64,000 bases of DNA from an uncultured Actinobaculum sp. (GTDB lineage: Bacteria > Actinomycetota > Actinomycetes > Actinomycetales > Actinomycetaceae). This document shows, piece after piece, positions 10,168 to 18,011 of this stretch (its first letter is position 1; every line of letters starts with the position of its first letter). Made by a program: the position numbers and the translations under genes. The stretch is from positions 59,591 to 123,590 of the forward strand of contig CALIHR010000005.1 of NCBI GenBank assembly GCA_938020505.1. Reading direction: 5' to 3'. The notes under the pieces were generated by a model. The model ran no database searches, was not told the DNA's origin, and saw only the letters and a list, made by a program, of their open reading frames with translations.

Positions 10168-10190
10168 AACTGTCCGTCGTCGCCGGGCAC

Positions 10191-10655
10191 TCAGGTTGGA
10201 GGCTCAACGCCCGACGTCGGTGTGTCGGTGTTCTTGTAGCTCCTCAAGCCGACGGTGTAGCGGCCTCCCGACTGGATGACACGAAAGCGGTAGACCTCCT
10301 TCCCGTTGAGGTTGAGCGCCACCTCCTTTCCGGACCCCATTTGCGCGCTTTTATCCTCTCTAATCGAGTAATCCGACGCCTTCCGGCGGTTGAGCAGCCT
10401 TTCACGGATGGCAGTCAGGCGTTCAGCCAAACCGTCGGTCGATTCGTAGTTGCTGACGCTGCACGCTTCTTCGACGTCGTCATTCTCGACGGCTTTGAGA
10501 AGACGCGTCACCGCCTCCGTGGGGCTCTTTCCTCCGTCGCCGCAGGATCCGCCGTCGCCCTCCGAACACGAAGACAAAAGCCCCGCGACTAGCGTCAGAA
10601 GGGACAAAACAGCCAGGAGCCTTACATCTGGTCTTAGGTGCGATGTGCGAACCAT
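10191..10655 (-). CDS. Predicted lipoprotein, unknown function
   Basis: A 154-residue protein with a signal peptide and lipobox (VAGLLSSC; Cys about residue 30), then a Gly/Asp-rich linker and a compact α+β domain of ~100 residues (SPTEAVTRLLKAVENDDVEE, ending in an IQSGGRYTVGLRSY strand pair). The helix-then-sheet layout resembles DUF4878/NTF2-like extracellular domains, but I cannot assign a family. The ATG at 10655 lies inside the end of the upstream amidase-like gene and is preceded by AAGGATGCC, so the two are coupled. The pairing suggests a partner or immunity-type role, which is speculative. Confidence 0.75.
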   Translation of the reverse strand: MVRTSHLRPDVRLLAVLSLLTLVAGLLSSCSEGDGGSCGDGGKSPTEAVTRLLKAVENDDVEEACSVSNYESTDGLAERLTAIRERLLNRRKASDYSIREDKSAQMGSGKEVALNLNGKEVYRFRVIQSGGRYTVGLRSYKNTDTPTSGVEPPT

Positions 10656-11764
10656 GTGGCATCCTTAGTGCGTTTTAATATGTCGGAAAGAGGTTTATTG
10701 AGTGTGTTATTTGTATGGTAGCTCAGATATGGCATGCCGCTCACTTTCTTTGTGACAATCATGGTATGCGTCATATTGGTGTGTGATTTGAGTTTGTACT
10801 GTAAAATATCGCCCACTTCGAGGTCGTAGACACTATTCAGCATTTTTGTCCGATGCAAACCTTTAGGTCCGTTGGCCATGCGATAGAAGTTTTCCGCTCC
10901 TGACCAGGTCCAACTGTTAGTCGGGATTCCGCCATACCACCATGCATTATCCCATTTATAATCGACCCAGAAGTGATAGACCTCCTTCCAGCCTCCGGCG
11001 AACATGGCTTGCGACACAAAGTTCGTGCAGTCTTCGTCATACTCGCGATAGGAAGGATTTGGTTCCTTGGCGTACTTGACTGCATAGCTGGCGGCTTTTC
11101 CTTTCTGCGCCCTGTTCAGCAGCGGCAGGGTCACCGGATCGAACTGTGTTTGATTCGCTTGGTCTGGTTTAGCGCCGGACCCGTCCGAGGATGCTTTAGG
11201 GGAGGGGTCCGAAGCGTTCTTCGGATCTTCCGGCAGTGCATTCCCGGGATTCTTATCGTAGTAGCTTCGATCCTTGACTGTGAAATTCAAAATGCAACCG
11301 TGCGCATCCATTTCGATTTCATGGGGCACGATCTCTTCCCAGAAGATATTGTCTTCCATTATGTGGCGCGAAACATCTAACTGGGCGTTTATGACGAAGT
11401 TGCCGTCACTTTTCTTACTAGTCTTGAGGCTTTTGACTGCGATTTTGACTTTGTCTATATGTCGGGGGAGCTTAGGGTCGTCGGACAGCGAACGGGCCGT
11501 TTCCTTGACGGAATTTGCGTAGGCTGCAGCGCTATCTCGCGCCTCTGCCTTTGAGCAAGCTCCTTTAATTGCAGATTCGGGAGCGTCCTTTTTGGCAATG
11601 AACGCATCCGTGCTGGCCTTTTCTTCCATAGCGGCCACCGCGTTTGAAGCTTTGCTCGGCAAAGCATCTGTGCGTGGGGGCGAATCTGCGATTGCGGAGC
11701 TTGAGTTAAACGCCATTGCCGCGGCACAGAGCGTTGCGGCAAGGAAGGCGGTTTGTTTCTTCAT
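10634..11764 (-). CDS. Secreted Amidase_6-like protein (putative cell-wall amidase/peptidase)
   Basis: The 376-residue protein has a signal peptide (MKKQTAFLAATLCAAAMAFN...) and AAAGGAAGC before the ATG. Residues ~30–215 form a helical plus mixed region with a Ser/Pro/Lys linker. The C-terminal domain (~225–376) is Amidase_6-like (PF12671): AASYAVKYAKEPNPSYREYDEDCTNFVSQ split around the putative nucleophile Cys246, a tryptophan-rich middle (WWYGGIPTNSWTWSGAENF) and the His-containing MTHTMIVTKK. Such domains are NlpC/P60-like papain folds. The gene is less GC-rich than its neighbours and interrupts the DUF2520–panC synteny, consistent with later insertion. A second protein with the same C-terminal domain is at 35805–37280. 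Confidence 0.85.
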   Translation of the reverse strand: MKKQTAFLAATLCAAAMAFNSSSAIADSPPRTDALPSKASNAVAAMEEKASTDAFIAKKDAPESAIKGACSKAEARDSAAAYANSVKETARSLSDDPKLPRHIDKVKIAVKSLKTSKKSDGNFVINAQLDVSRHIMEDNIFWEEIVPHEIEMDAHGCILNFTVKDRSYYDKNPGNALPEDPKNASDPSPKASSDGSGAKPDQANQTQFDPVTLPLLNRAQKGKAASYAVKYAKEPNPSYREYDEDCTNFVSQAMFAGGWKEVYHFWVDYKWDNAWWYGGIPTNSWTWSGAENFYRMANGPKGLHRTKMLNSVYDLEVGDILQYKLKSHTNMTHTMIVTKKVSGMPYLSYHTNNTLNKPLSDILKRTKDATWFAHRT

Positions 11765-11927
11765 TTTGCTTCCTTTGTTTGTAGTCTGGACGCGTAATGC
11801 TTAAGGGGCAGGCATCTTCCCTAGAGTCATTTTCACGCCTTATGTATAAATTCATTTTTTCACACTGCGGCCCAAGCGAAGAAGGGATATTTGTCCTTGA
11901 CTTTCTTCATGCCGCGCTGTAGACTTT

Positions 11928-11944
11928 TTACAACTGGGTTGTAA
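11928..11944. promoter_or_regulatory. Perfect inverted repeat TTACAAC-TGG-GTTGTAA (operator candidate)
   Basis: Seven-base perfect arms with a 3-base spacer lie in the AT-rich 325-bp gap (11765–12089) between the divergent amidase-like gene and panC. No gene is seen in this gap. Position and symmetry fit a dimeric-regulator site, but the regulator is unknown. Confidence 0.45.
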
Positions 11945-12089
11945 GGCAATATTTAAGCATGTGTGAAGTATTGATTCTATGATTTAAATGGCTTTCTACC
12001 AGTGGTTATTGATTATTTTCAGTGATTAAGTCCAGTGAGCCTCCCCTCATGCTGCGGCTGCGAAGGCTTCGTCGTCGGCCGGTAAACTG

Positions 12090-13064
12090 GTGCCCGTGAC
12101 TAAAGTTGCACGCACTAAGGCTGATCTCGCGGAAGCCCTCGGCGCCTTCAAAGGCACGAGTGCGCTCGTCATGACGATGGGCGCGCTCCACGAAGGGCAC
12201 CTTGCGCTCGTTCGGGCCGCGAAGAAGGCCTCGGACAACGTAGTCGTCTCGATCTTCGTCAACCCCCTCCAATTCGGGCCGGGCGAAGACTACGAAGCCT
12301 ACCCGCGCGACCTTGAGGCCGATCTGGCCCTTCTCGAGGCGGTCGGCGTCCAGGCCGTCTACGCTCCCGAGGCCGAGGACGTCTATCCGCGCGAACCGCT
12401 TGTCCGCATCGATCCCGGTCCGATGGCCGCCGTCCTCGAGGGAAAGACCCGCCCGACCCATTTCGCGGGCGTCCTCCAGGTCGTCCACAAGGTGCTCAAC
12501 CTCGTTCGCCCGGACGTCGCCCTCTTCGGGCAGAAGGACGCGCAGCAGCTCGCCCTGATCCGCACGATGGTCGCCGATTTGGACATGCCGGTCGAGATAA
12601 GGGCGGTCCCGATCGAGCGCGACGTCGACGGCCTCGCCCTGTCCTCGCGCAACTCCTATCTTTCGCCCACCGAACGCATTGAGGCTCTGGCCCTCAACCA
12701 GGCGCTTGCGGTGGGGGCCGACGCCGCCCAGCGCGGCCTGTCCCCGAAGGAAGTGCGCGACGTCGCCGAACGGCATCTGTGCGAAGCGCCGGGAGTCAAG
12801 ATCGACTACCTCGCCCTCGTCGACCCCGAGACTTTTGCAGCCATCGACGGCGCGGCCTTGCCGGCAGACAGTGCCGCGACTATGCCTGCCAGCGACTGCA
12901 GGAGTTTTCCGGCGAGCAGCGGTGCGACCGTGTCCGCGGGCGGCGCCGCGACCGTGCAGGCGGGCGGCGCGCCGCCGAAGCACGGGCGGGGCTTGTTGGC
13001 CGTCGCGGCATGGGTTGGGCCCACGCGTCTCATCGACAACATGGAGGTCGAATTTCGTGGCTGA
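12090..13064 (+). CDS. panC: Pantothenate synthetase with a low-complexity insertion
   Basis: It joins pantoate and β-alanine using ATP, the last step of vitamin B5 synthesis. The catalytic landmarks are present: [61 protein letters not shown]. At about residues 253–300, where PanC normally runs straight from LVDPETF to the final [13 protein letters not shown] strand, there is an Ala/Ser/Gly-rich insertion. Part of it comes from two imperfect 24-bp DNA repeats (around 12924–12971). The result is 324 residues against ~280–310 for the family. The GTG at 12096 is an equally good start (VTKVART). The stop overlaps panD by 8 bases. Confidence 0.93.
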   Translation: MPVTKVARTKADLAEALGAFKGTSALVMTMGALHEGHLALVRAAKKASDNVVVSIFVNPLQFGPGEDYEAYPRDLEADLALLEAVGVQAVYAPEAEDVYPREPLVRIDPGPMAAVLEGKTRPTHFAGVLQVVHKVLNLVRPDVALFGQKDAQQLALIRTMVADLDMPVEIRAVPIERDVDGLALSSRNSYLSPTERIEALALNQALAVGADAAQRGLSPKEVRDVAERHLCEAPGVKIDYLALVDPETFAAIDGAALPADSAATMPASDCRSFPASSGATVSAGGAATVQAGGAPPKHGRGLLAVAAWVGPTRLIDNMEVEFRG

Positions 13065-13497
13065 GTTTCGCCTGCGCCGGATGATGACGGGCAAAATCCA
13101 TCGCGTCACCGTCACGGGCGCGGATCTGCACTACGTCGGATCGATAACGATCGACGCCGACCTGCTCGACGCCGCCGACGTTCTGCCCGGCCAGGAGGTC
13201 GACGTGGTCGACGTGACCAACGGAAGCCGGCTCACCACCTATGCGATTCCGGGCGCGCGGGGCAGCGGGGTGTGCCAGATCAACGGCGCGGCCGCGCACT
13301 TGGTGGGCGAGGGCGACGTCGTCATCGTCATCTCGTATTCGCTGCTCGACGACGCGTCCGCGCGCAGCTACGAGCCCAGCGTCGTCTTCGTCGACGCGGC
13401 CAACGCGATCGTCGAGACGGGGAGCGAGCCCGGCCAAGTGCCGCCGGGCCACGGGCTGCGCAGCTCGGGGAAGCCTTTCGCTTCGTCGCGGGAGTGA
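13057..13497 (+). CDS. panD: Aspartate 1-decarboxylase precursor
   Basis: It makes β-alanine from aspartate for pantothenate synthesis. The protein is a self-cleaving pyruvoyl enzyme: the Gly28–Ser29 pair in HYVGSITID is the processing site that yields the β and α chains. [12 protein letters not shown] is the standard N-terminus. The GTG at 13057 adds eight residues before it; ATG at 13081 is an alternative. Further conserved segments are [22 protein letters not shown] and GDVVIVISY. The C-terminus extends ~20 residues beyond the usual ~125–140. It overlaps panC. Confidence 0.94.
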   Translation: MAEFRLRRMMTGKIHRVTVTGADLHYVGSITIDADLLDAADVLPGQEVDVVDVTNGSRLTTYAIPGARGSGVCQINGAAAHLVGEGDVVIVISYSLLDDASARSYEPSVVFVDAANAIVETGSEPGQVPPGHGLRSSGKPFASSRE

Positions 13498-13522
13498 CCG
13501 CTCGGCCTGCCGCGCGCGTGCG

Positions 13523-14236
13523 TCACGACCACGGCGCGATCGCCGCGGCCACGGCACGCCACACTTCGAGCGACGTCACGGCCACGGGAACCGCGGTGTC
13601 GCCGTCGACTGTGATCCCGACCATGCCGGCCGACGTGTCGAGGACGCACACCGTGGTGCGCGCCTGAGGCTCGCCGACGGCGACGTCGAAGGACTGAATG
13701 AGCCACAGCCGCCAGTCGTCCTTTTTGATCGCCTCGCTGGCGGCCGGCCACACCCCTCTGAGCGTCTCGGCGAGGTCGCCGCGGGCTTTGGCGTTGCGGT
13801 CGCTGTCGCTCGGGCGCAGGAGGTCGCGGATGATCCTCGCGGAAAAGCCCGGAAGGGCGCCCTCCGGGAGGCGGGGCCGAGGGCCGATGCCGAGCATCTC
13901 CAGCAGCGTGAGCGGAAACTGGCCCGGCTCCTGCCGCCGCAGAACAGTCACTTCGCCGTCCGTGATGTCGAGCAGAACGCTGCGATCCTTGGCCACCCAC
14001 GTGCGGGCTTCGCGCACCACTCCGGCGTCGCACACGTACAGACGCACCGCTCCCGCGGCCTGCTGGTAGGCCTGCAGCAGCTTCGCGGCCGACTGCGAGA
14101 GCGCGCCGTTTTCAAGGAAGCCGCGCTGTTCGAGGTCGCCCATGAGGTTGAGGGGCGCGCCCTCGCCGTCGAGAAGGTCTTTCAAGGCCTCCCATTCGTC
14201 GGTGGGGAAGACGACGCTGATCGTGTCGCTGCTCAT
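13523..14236 (-). CDS. EspG-like-layout protein, copy A of a duplicated cassette
   Basis: A 237-residue protein without signal peptide or membrane helix. It is homologous to the protein at 17076–17774: both have a helical N-terminal part (ALKDLLDGEGAP, LEQRGFLENGALS), a β-rich middle (AVRLYVCDAGVVREARTW), LGIGPRPRL, a late DDWRLWLIQSF and VCVLDTSAG. The layout (rule-like 'rGfL ... lL' followed by strands reading out a response value) resembles EspG-type chaperones of type VII secretion, but no motif proves this. It starts at the ATG at 14236, overlapping the stop of the DUF1795-like gene (ATGA). It converges on panD with only 25 bases between the stops. Confidence 0.7.
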   Translation of the reverse strand: MSSDTISVVFPTDEWEALKDLLDGEGAPLNLMGDLEQRGFLENGALSQSAAKLLQAYQQAAGAVRLYVCDAGVVREARTWVAKDRSVLLDITDGEVTVLRRQEPGQFPLTLLEMLGIGPRPRLPEGALPGFSARIIRDLLRPSDSDRNAKARGDLAETLRGVWPAASEAIKKDDWRLWLIQSFDVAVGEPQARTTVCVLDTSAGMVGITVDGDTAVPVAVTSLEVWRAVAAAIAPWS

Positions 14237-14682
14237 TGTTCGCCTCCTGAGGGCTCGAAGCTGGTGGCCATGTCGATGAGGGAGTCGCCGATCGTGGGTA
14301 GGTCGGCGGAGGCGCACGTGACCGTCACGACGTAGCCGGGCCTCCTGGCCGAGCGCCTGCCTCCCGTCAGCAGCGCGAACTGCATCTGGGTGACGTTGAC
14401 GGTTTCGACGGTCATCGACAGCGCGTGGACGATCGCCGGGTGGCCCGCTATCTCCAATCCGCCGACGTCGATGACGTGCAAGCCTGGAATCGTCTGGGAC
14501 GACTCTTCGATCATGGCGGCGGCCCAATCGTCGAGCGTGCCGCTGACGCCCTCCTCGTACGTGACGACGGCGGAGGGCGAGTAGCCCAGGTAGCCTCGAG
14601 GGCCCATGGCGATGTACTTGGCAGCCTGATATTCGTCCGGCACATCGCGGACCTGCCAGGAATCAGGTAGCGTGAGATGCAT
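14233..14682 (-). CDS. DUF1795/LpqN-like (PsbP-fold) protein, copy A
   Basis: A 149-residue protein beginning LTLPDSWQVRDVPD, then SPSAVVTYEEG, a helix (LDDWAAAMIEES), LHVIDVGGLEIAGHPAIVHALS and a final IDMATSFEPSGG. This order of elements is that of the DUF1795/LpqN type: an N-terminal 'lPdgW' motif, a buried helix, and a closing '...SF.P'. No signal peptide is visible, so it is probably cytoplasmic. It pairs with the following gene exactly as the gene at 16651–17076 pairs with 17076–17774. LpqN-type proteins in mycobacteria are linked to cell-envelope export factors; any such role here is inference. Confidence 0.72.
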   Translation of the reverse strand: MHLTLPDSWQVRDVPDEYQAAKYIAMGPRGYLGYSPSAVVTYEEGVSGTLDDWAAAMIEESSQTIPGLHVIDVGGLEIAGHPAIVHALSMTVETVNVTQMQFALLTGGRRSARRPGYVVTVTCASADLPTIGDSLIDMATSFEPSGGEQ

Positions 14683-14872
14683 ATGTCCATCCTAAGCGGG
14701 GCGGGCCGATCCCCTTGGGGGTAAAGAGACCCACGTGTTTTTAAGGGTGAGTTTCGCGGCGAACCGGCGTAAAGACGACGCGAAACGAGCGTGGAGCCTG
14801 TGTGAAAGCGGCGCGAGACAGGCGTGAAATTTGAGGCCTTCTTTGGGCTTCGTCGATGCGGACGACGTCGCT

Positions 14873-15160
14873 TCACGTGATCGGCGTCGGTTTCAAGGTC
14901 AAAGCGTAGCCGTTTATTATCCCCTTCGCCTTATTATCCCCTTCGTCGTCAAAGGAACGCGTCGGACGCCGAACGGCGTCGCGGATGGCGACTAGAAGCA
15001 GAATCAGAGAGAAACCGAAGAGGCAAATGACGGTCGCCCGTTGAAGGGGCAGCGAAAGCCGCTCGAAGCGAGTGGTCCGCATGCAGCCTTGGGCGTCCGC
15101 GTATGGAGATTTGCCGAGGTCCGTTGCTGAAATGACAGTCGTAGTCATCTCCCAAAGCAC
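14873..15160 (-). CDS. Small membrane protein, probable C-terminal half of a frameshifted gene
   Basis: This frame encodes up to 95 residues with one clear membrane helix (ATVICLFGFSLILLLVAI) followed by RDAVRRP and a polar tail. Neither its GTG (15160) nor its ATG (15148) has a usable Shine-Dalgarno. In contrast, the overlapping frame starting at 15260 has a good one but runs into a Ser/Arg-rich nonsense tail. The simplest reading is one ~125-residue membrane protein with a one-base shift near 15150–15175, in a stretch of near-repeats (GGCGCATTGGGTGCTTTGGG on the coding strand). I know of no family. Confidence 0.4.
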   Translation of the reverse strand: MLWEMTTTVISATDLGKSPYADAQGCMRTTRFERLSLPLQRATVICLFGFSLILLLVAIRDAVRRPTRSFDDEGDNKAKGIINGYALTLKPTPIT

Positions 15161-15260
15161 CCAATGCGCCGAGCGGCGCCCTGATCGGACCCGTCAGCGC
15201 CAGGTGGTTCGGCTGGTTGAGAATCCTCTGGATCTCCTCCGGCGTTCTTCTGCCTGCCAT
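14949..15260 (-). CDS. N-terminal half of the same probably frameshifted small protein
   Basis: The ATG at 15260 is preceded by AAGGACAGCC. The first ~35 residues (MAGRRTPEEIQRILNQPN..., then LTGPIRAPLGALGALGDD) look like a genuine N-terminus. After the GALGALG stretch the frame becomes Arg/Ser-rich without structure, while the alternative frame shows a membrane helix. Either the gene is broken, a programmed shift occurs, or a sequencing indel is present. Confidence 0.35.
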   Translation of the reverse strand: MAGRRTPEEIQRILNQPNHLALTGPIRAPLGALGALGDDYDCHFSNGPRQISIRGRPRLHADHSLRAAFAAPSTGDRHLPLRFLSDSASSRHPRRRSASDAFL

Positions 15261-15442
15261 GGCTGTCCTTGTCTCTTTGCGTGAAAGTAGGTCAAATAAC
15301 TATACAGGAGACCGCGAGGAGGCGGGTTGGCCGTCTCATCGATGTCGGAGCGCCGCGCACACTTCGGGGTACAGATAGAACTCAGAAAAGTGGGTTATGC
15401 TGAAGTTATAGAATGACGTAGTCAATCCTTAGGGGGTCGTCG

Positions 15443-15628
15443 ATGACTGTGCCTATCACGAAAATGACCCGCAAAGACATTGCCGAGCGGCGTCGTGAAA
15501 TCCAAGAAATCGTTGACGAATCAGAGTTCCAGGAGCGCCGGGATGAAGGGGATCTGACATTCCGAGACCGTAAGCTTCTCGAAGAGCTCCAAGATCTTGA
15601 GTTTCTTGCAGGCGTCTTCGGTGACTAA
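15443..15628 (+). CDS. Small charged protein, first gene of a two-gene module
   Basis: A 61-residue protein, strongly charged and predicted helical (TRKDIAERRREIQEIVDESE, then LTFRDRKLLEELQDLEFL). AGGGGGTCGTCG precedes the ATG. Its stop overlaps the GTG start of the next gene by 8 bases. The small antitoxin-like size and overlap recall toxin–antitoxin or regulator–partner pairs, but nothing in the sequence proves such an activity. Confidence 0.65.
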   Translation: MTVPITKMTRKDIAERRREIQEIVDESEFQERRDEGDLTFRDRKLLEELQDLEFLAGVFGD

Positions 15629-16361
15629 AACTCTCGAAACGGTCGCCCGCGAATTTGCCGAAGAAATCAAGTCGACGATAGTAAAAGCCCTCCCCGTCAA
15701 AACCACTAATCTTGGTGTGAGACTAAGTGAAAAAGACGGGAGGGGGCGCGTTGTTCTGGAGACGTCGGAGCCAATTGAACTGTCATGTGACAATCGTCCT
15801 TTATTGTATCTTGCAATTAAGTATCACTTTACGTTGAACGGAACGCACTCGTTCTTAAAAGTTGAATCGTCTTCATTCTGCGTGCTGCCAAGCAAGAGCG
15901 GCAATCCGCTCTTCCGCTACGAGTATCTAGACGCTCCATCCGATTCGACCCCTTCCGCGCACCTCCATGTTCACGGCCATAGAGATGAAATCGTCAAGCT
16001 GTTGTATGTATCCGAACGATCCAGATCGAATAGAGTCCAAAGCTCAAATGCGCGTGAAAAGGGGATGGTGGATCCCAAAAAGGTCAAGCATCTCGCCGAA
16101 CTTCATTTCCCTCTGGGAGGGCCGCGCTTTCGCCCTTGCTTGGAAGACGTCGTTGAGCTTCTAATCGTTGAATTTGGTGTCGATAGCGGGGATGACTGGC
16201 GCATTGCGATTCAAGAAGGACGTAGAGCTTGGCGCGAGAAACAGCTTCGGACGGCGGTGTGGGACGATCCCGAGACTGCGCGGGCCGCGCTCGCGCAGTT
16301 CGACGAATTGCAGGATAAAGCCAATGAAACGAAAAGGGAGGAGCGTGTTGTTCAGTTTTAA
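15621..16361 (+). CDS. Conserved-looking hypothetical protein, second gene of the module
   Basis: A 246-residue protein of unknown function, starting at the GTG at 15621 that overlaps the preceding stop (a TTG at 15597 is in frame but less likely). It has a β-rich first half (NLGVRLSEKDGRGRVVLET), a histidine-rich strand HLHVHGHRDEIVKLLYV, then LHFPLGGPRFRPCLEDVVEL and a charged helical C-terminus (EGRRAWREKQLRTA). I recall similar hypothetical proteins next to a small partner gene in other actinobacteria, but cannot name a family. Codon use is less GC-biased than that of the flanking housekeeping genes. The 289 bp that follow (16362–16650) hold no gene that I can support. Confidence 0.7.
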   Translation: MTKTLETVAREFAEEIKSTIVKALPVKTTNLGVRLSEKDGRGRVVLETSEPIELSCDNRPLLYLAIKYHFTLNGTHSFLKVESSSFCVLPSKSGNPLFRYEYLDAPSDSTPSAHLHVHGHRDEIVKLLYVSERSRSNRVQSSNAREKGMVDPKKVKHLAELHFPLGGPRFRPCLEDVVELLIVEFGVDSGDDWRIAIQEGRRAWREKQLRTAVWDDPETARAALAQFDELQDKANETKREERVVQF

Positions 16362-16650
16362 CAGGTAGAGAGTCGTCGCGAGTGAGGAAAAGGAGTCGAT
16401 CTTGCTTTGAGCGGCGCTCTGGAGGCATATCAAGGATTCCGTAACGTCATTGCAGTTTGATTGTCCAGCGGCCTGCGGAATCGATTTGCGACATTCATCC
16501 CGCCGACTTCGAATGCGGCACGCAAAGAGAAAGAGGAGAATGGCTGGCATGTATGCGCATGCGGAGTCTGAGCGAATTCGTTGTCTCGAAGGCCCCGCCG
16601 GTTCGCGACGGCTCTGCCGCGGCATTCGACCGGTGCTTTGGGTGTAGGCC

Positions 16651-17076
16651 ATGATCGCCCTTCCCTCCGATTGGCGCCAAGTCGACGCGTCCGACGACCC
16701 CGAGATGGAAGTCTTGGCCCACGGCCCCATGACTGAATACGGCTATGCCCCCGCCGTCATCGTCAGGCGCCTGCCCCACCTCGAAGGGGGCCCCGAAGCC
16801 GGCATGGCCGCGATGCTCGAGGGAGGAATGCGCGAGGATCCGACGCACCGCATAATCGACGTCGGGGAGACCGTGCTGGCGGGGTATCCAGCAGCCGTCG
16901 CCGTGTTCACGTACTGCATCGAGCAGAAAAATCTCACGCAAATTCTCTACTTCACCACCCCCGAAGACCTGCCTTCGGGGTACGTTCTGGCGCTTATCGC
17001 GGCGACCCCGGATTTCGGCCCGATGGCGGGTGTGTTCGCGGACATCGTTGCGAGCTTTCAACCGGAGGGATTCTAA
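16651..17076 (+). CDS. DUF1795/LpqN-like (PsbP-fold) protein, copy B
   Basis: A 141-residue paralog of the protein at 14233–14682, with the same order of elements: IALPSDWRQVDASDDPE, YAPAVIVRRLP, THRIIDVGETVLAGYPAAVAVF, LTQILYFTTPEDLPSGY, and a closing DIVASFQPEGF. No signal peptide. Its stop shares bases with the start of the next gene (TAATG). Sequence identity with copy A is visibly low, so the duplication is old. Confidence 0.72.
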   Translation: MIALPSDWRQVDASDDPEMEVLAHGPMTEYGYAPAVIVRRLPHLEGGPEAGMAAMLEGGMREDPTHRIIDVGETVLAGYPAAVAVFTYCIEQKNLTQILYFTTPEDLPSGYVLALIAATPDFGPMAGVFADIVASFQPEGF

Positions 17077-17774
17077 TGCAGGCCAGCGCCATCGTCATTG
17101 TCCCCCAAAGGGCTTGGGACGATCTGCGGACCTTCCTCGCCGGCGACGGCCTTTCCGAAGGCGGCATGGCCGAACTTGCGCGCCTCGGCTTTTTCGAGGA
17201 CGGCTGCCTGACCGACGTCGCCCGCAAACTCGTGGCCCCTTACCGCGAGCCCATCGGGCACGTCGAGCTTCTCATGAACGACGGCGGCATCCTCCGCAAC
17301 GCCGTGGCGTGGATCGATGAGAACAGGGAATCGTGCGTGGCTCAGACGATCGACGACAGCGTCGCCCTGTCCAGGTACGAGACCGCCGAGTTCCCCGTGG
17401 TCATGGTCGACCTGCTCGACCTCGGCCCGCGCCCGGTCGCCCATCCGACGGCGACGACGCGCGTCCCCAAAGAATGGGTGCTCAAGCTGCTCGAATCGGC
17501 TGCGAGCGGCGACGCGCGCGACAGACTCGCCGATGAAATGAGCACGTTTTGGCCGGAGGCGCGCGGATCCCTGCGCGACGGCGATTGGAAGCTGTGGGCA
17601 GTCTATTCGAGGCCGGCGACGGAGACTGCGGAAACCCGAGGGCCGATCTGCGTGCTCGACACGTCCAAAGGTTATTTCAGAGTCGTCTTCGACGGCGACT
17701 CTGCGGTCATTCGCCCCACGAAGTCCTTGCAAGTGTGGTGCGCGCTGGCGTATGTGATCGCTACTGCCGCGTAG
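17076..17774 (+). CDS. EspG-like-layout protein, copy B
   Basis: A 232-residue soluble protein homologous to the one at 13523–14236. Shared landmarks are LARLGFFEDGCLTDVARKL, the β-rich HVELLMNDGGILRNAVAW, LDLGPRPVAHP, DGDWKLWAVYSRP and ICVLDTSKGYF. It starts at the ATG at 17076, overlapping the stop of the DUF1795-like gene. The two copies of the cassette point in opposite directions and together occupy the space between panD and lysS. The possible EspG relation is inferred from layout only. Confidence 0.7.
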   Translation: MQASAIVIVPQRAWDDLRTFLAGDGLSEGGMAELARLGFFEDGCLTDVARKLVAPYREPIGHVELLMNDGGILRNAVAWIDENRESCVAQTIDDSVALSRYETAEFPVVMVDLLDLGPRPVAHPTATTRVPKEWVLKLLESAASGDARDRLADEMSTFWPEARGSLRDGDWKLWAVYSRPATETAETRGPICVLDTSKGYFRVVFDGDSAVIRPTKSLQVWCALAYVIATAA

Positions 17775-18011
17775 GCTGTGCTTCTTGAGGGAGGGCGCCG
17801 CCGCATCCGCGATTCAGGCGTTTCCCTGTGAACGTCCGAAACGCGCGGGCCGCGTCTGCAACGCAGCTCGAGCATGCCGCGCAGCCGCCTCGCCGCGCCC
17901 TTCGCCGGAGGGGCGCTTCGGCGAAGTCTGGAGACTGGCGCGACCGGGGGCGCTGGTAGGTGCGAAGGGCCGAATCCGCGCGGGTGCGCTCCACGCTGTA
18001 GTCTATTGTCC

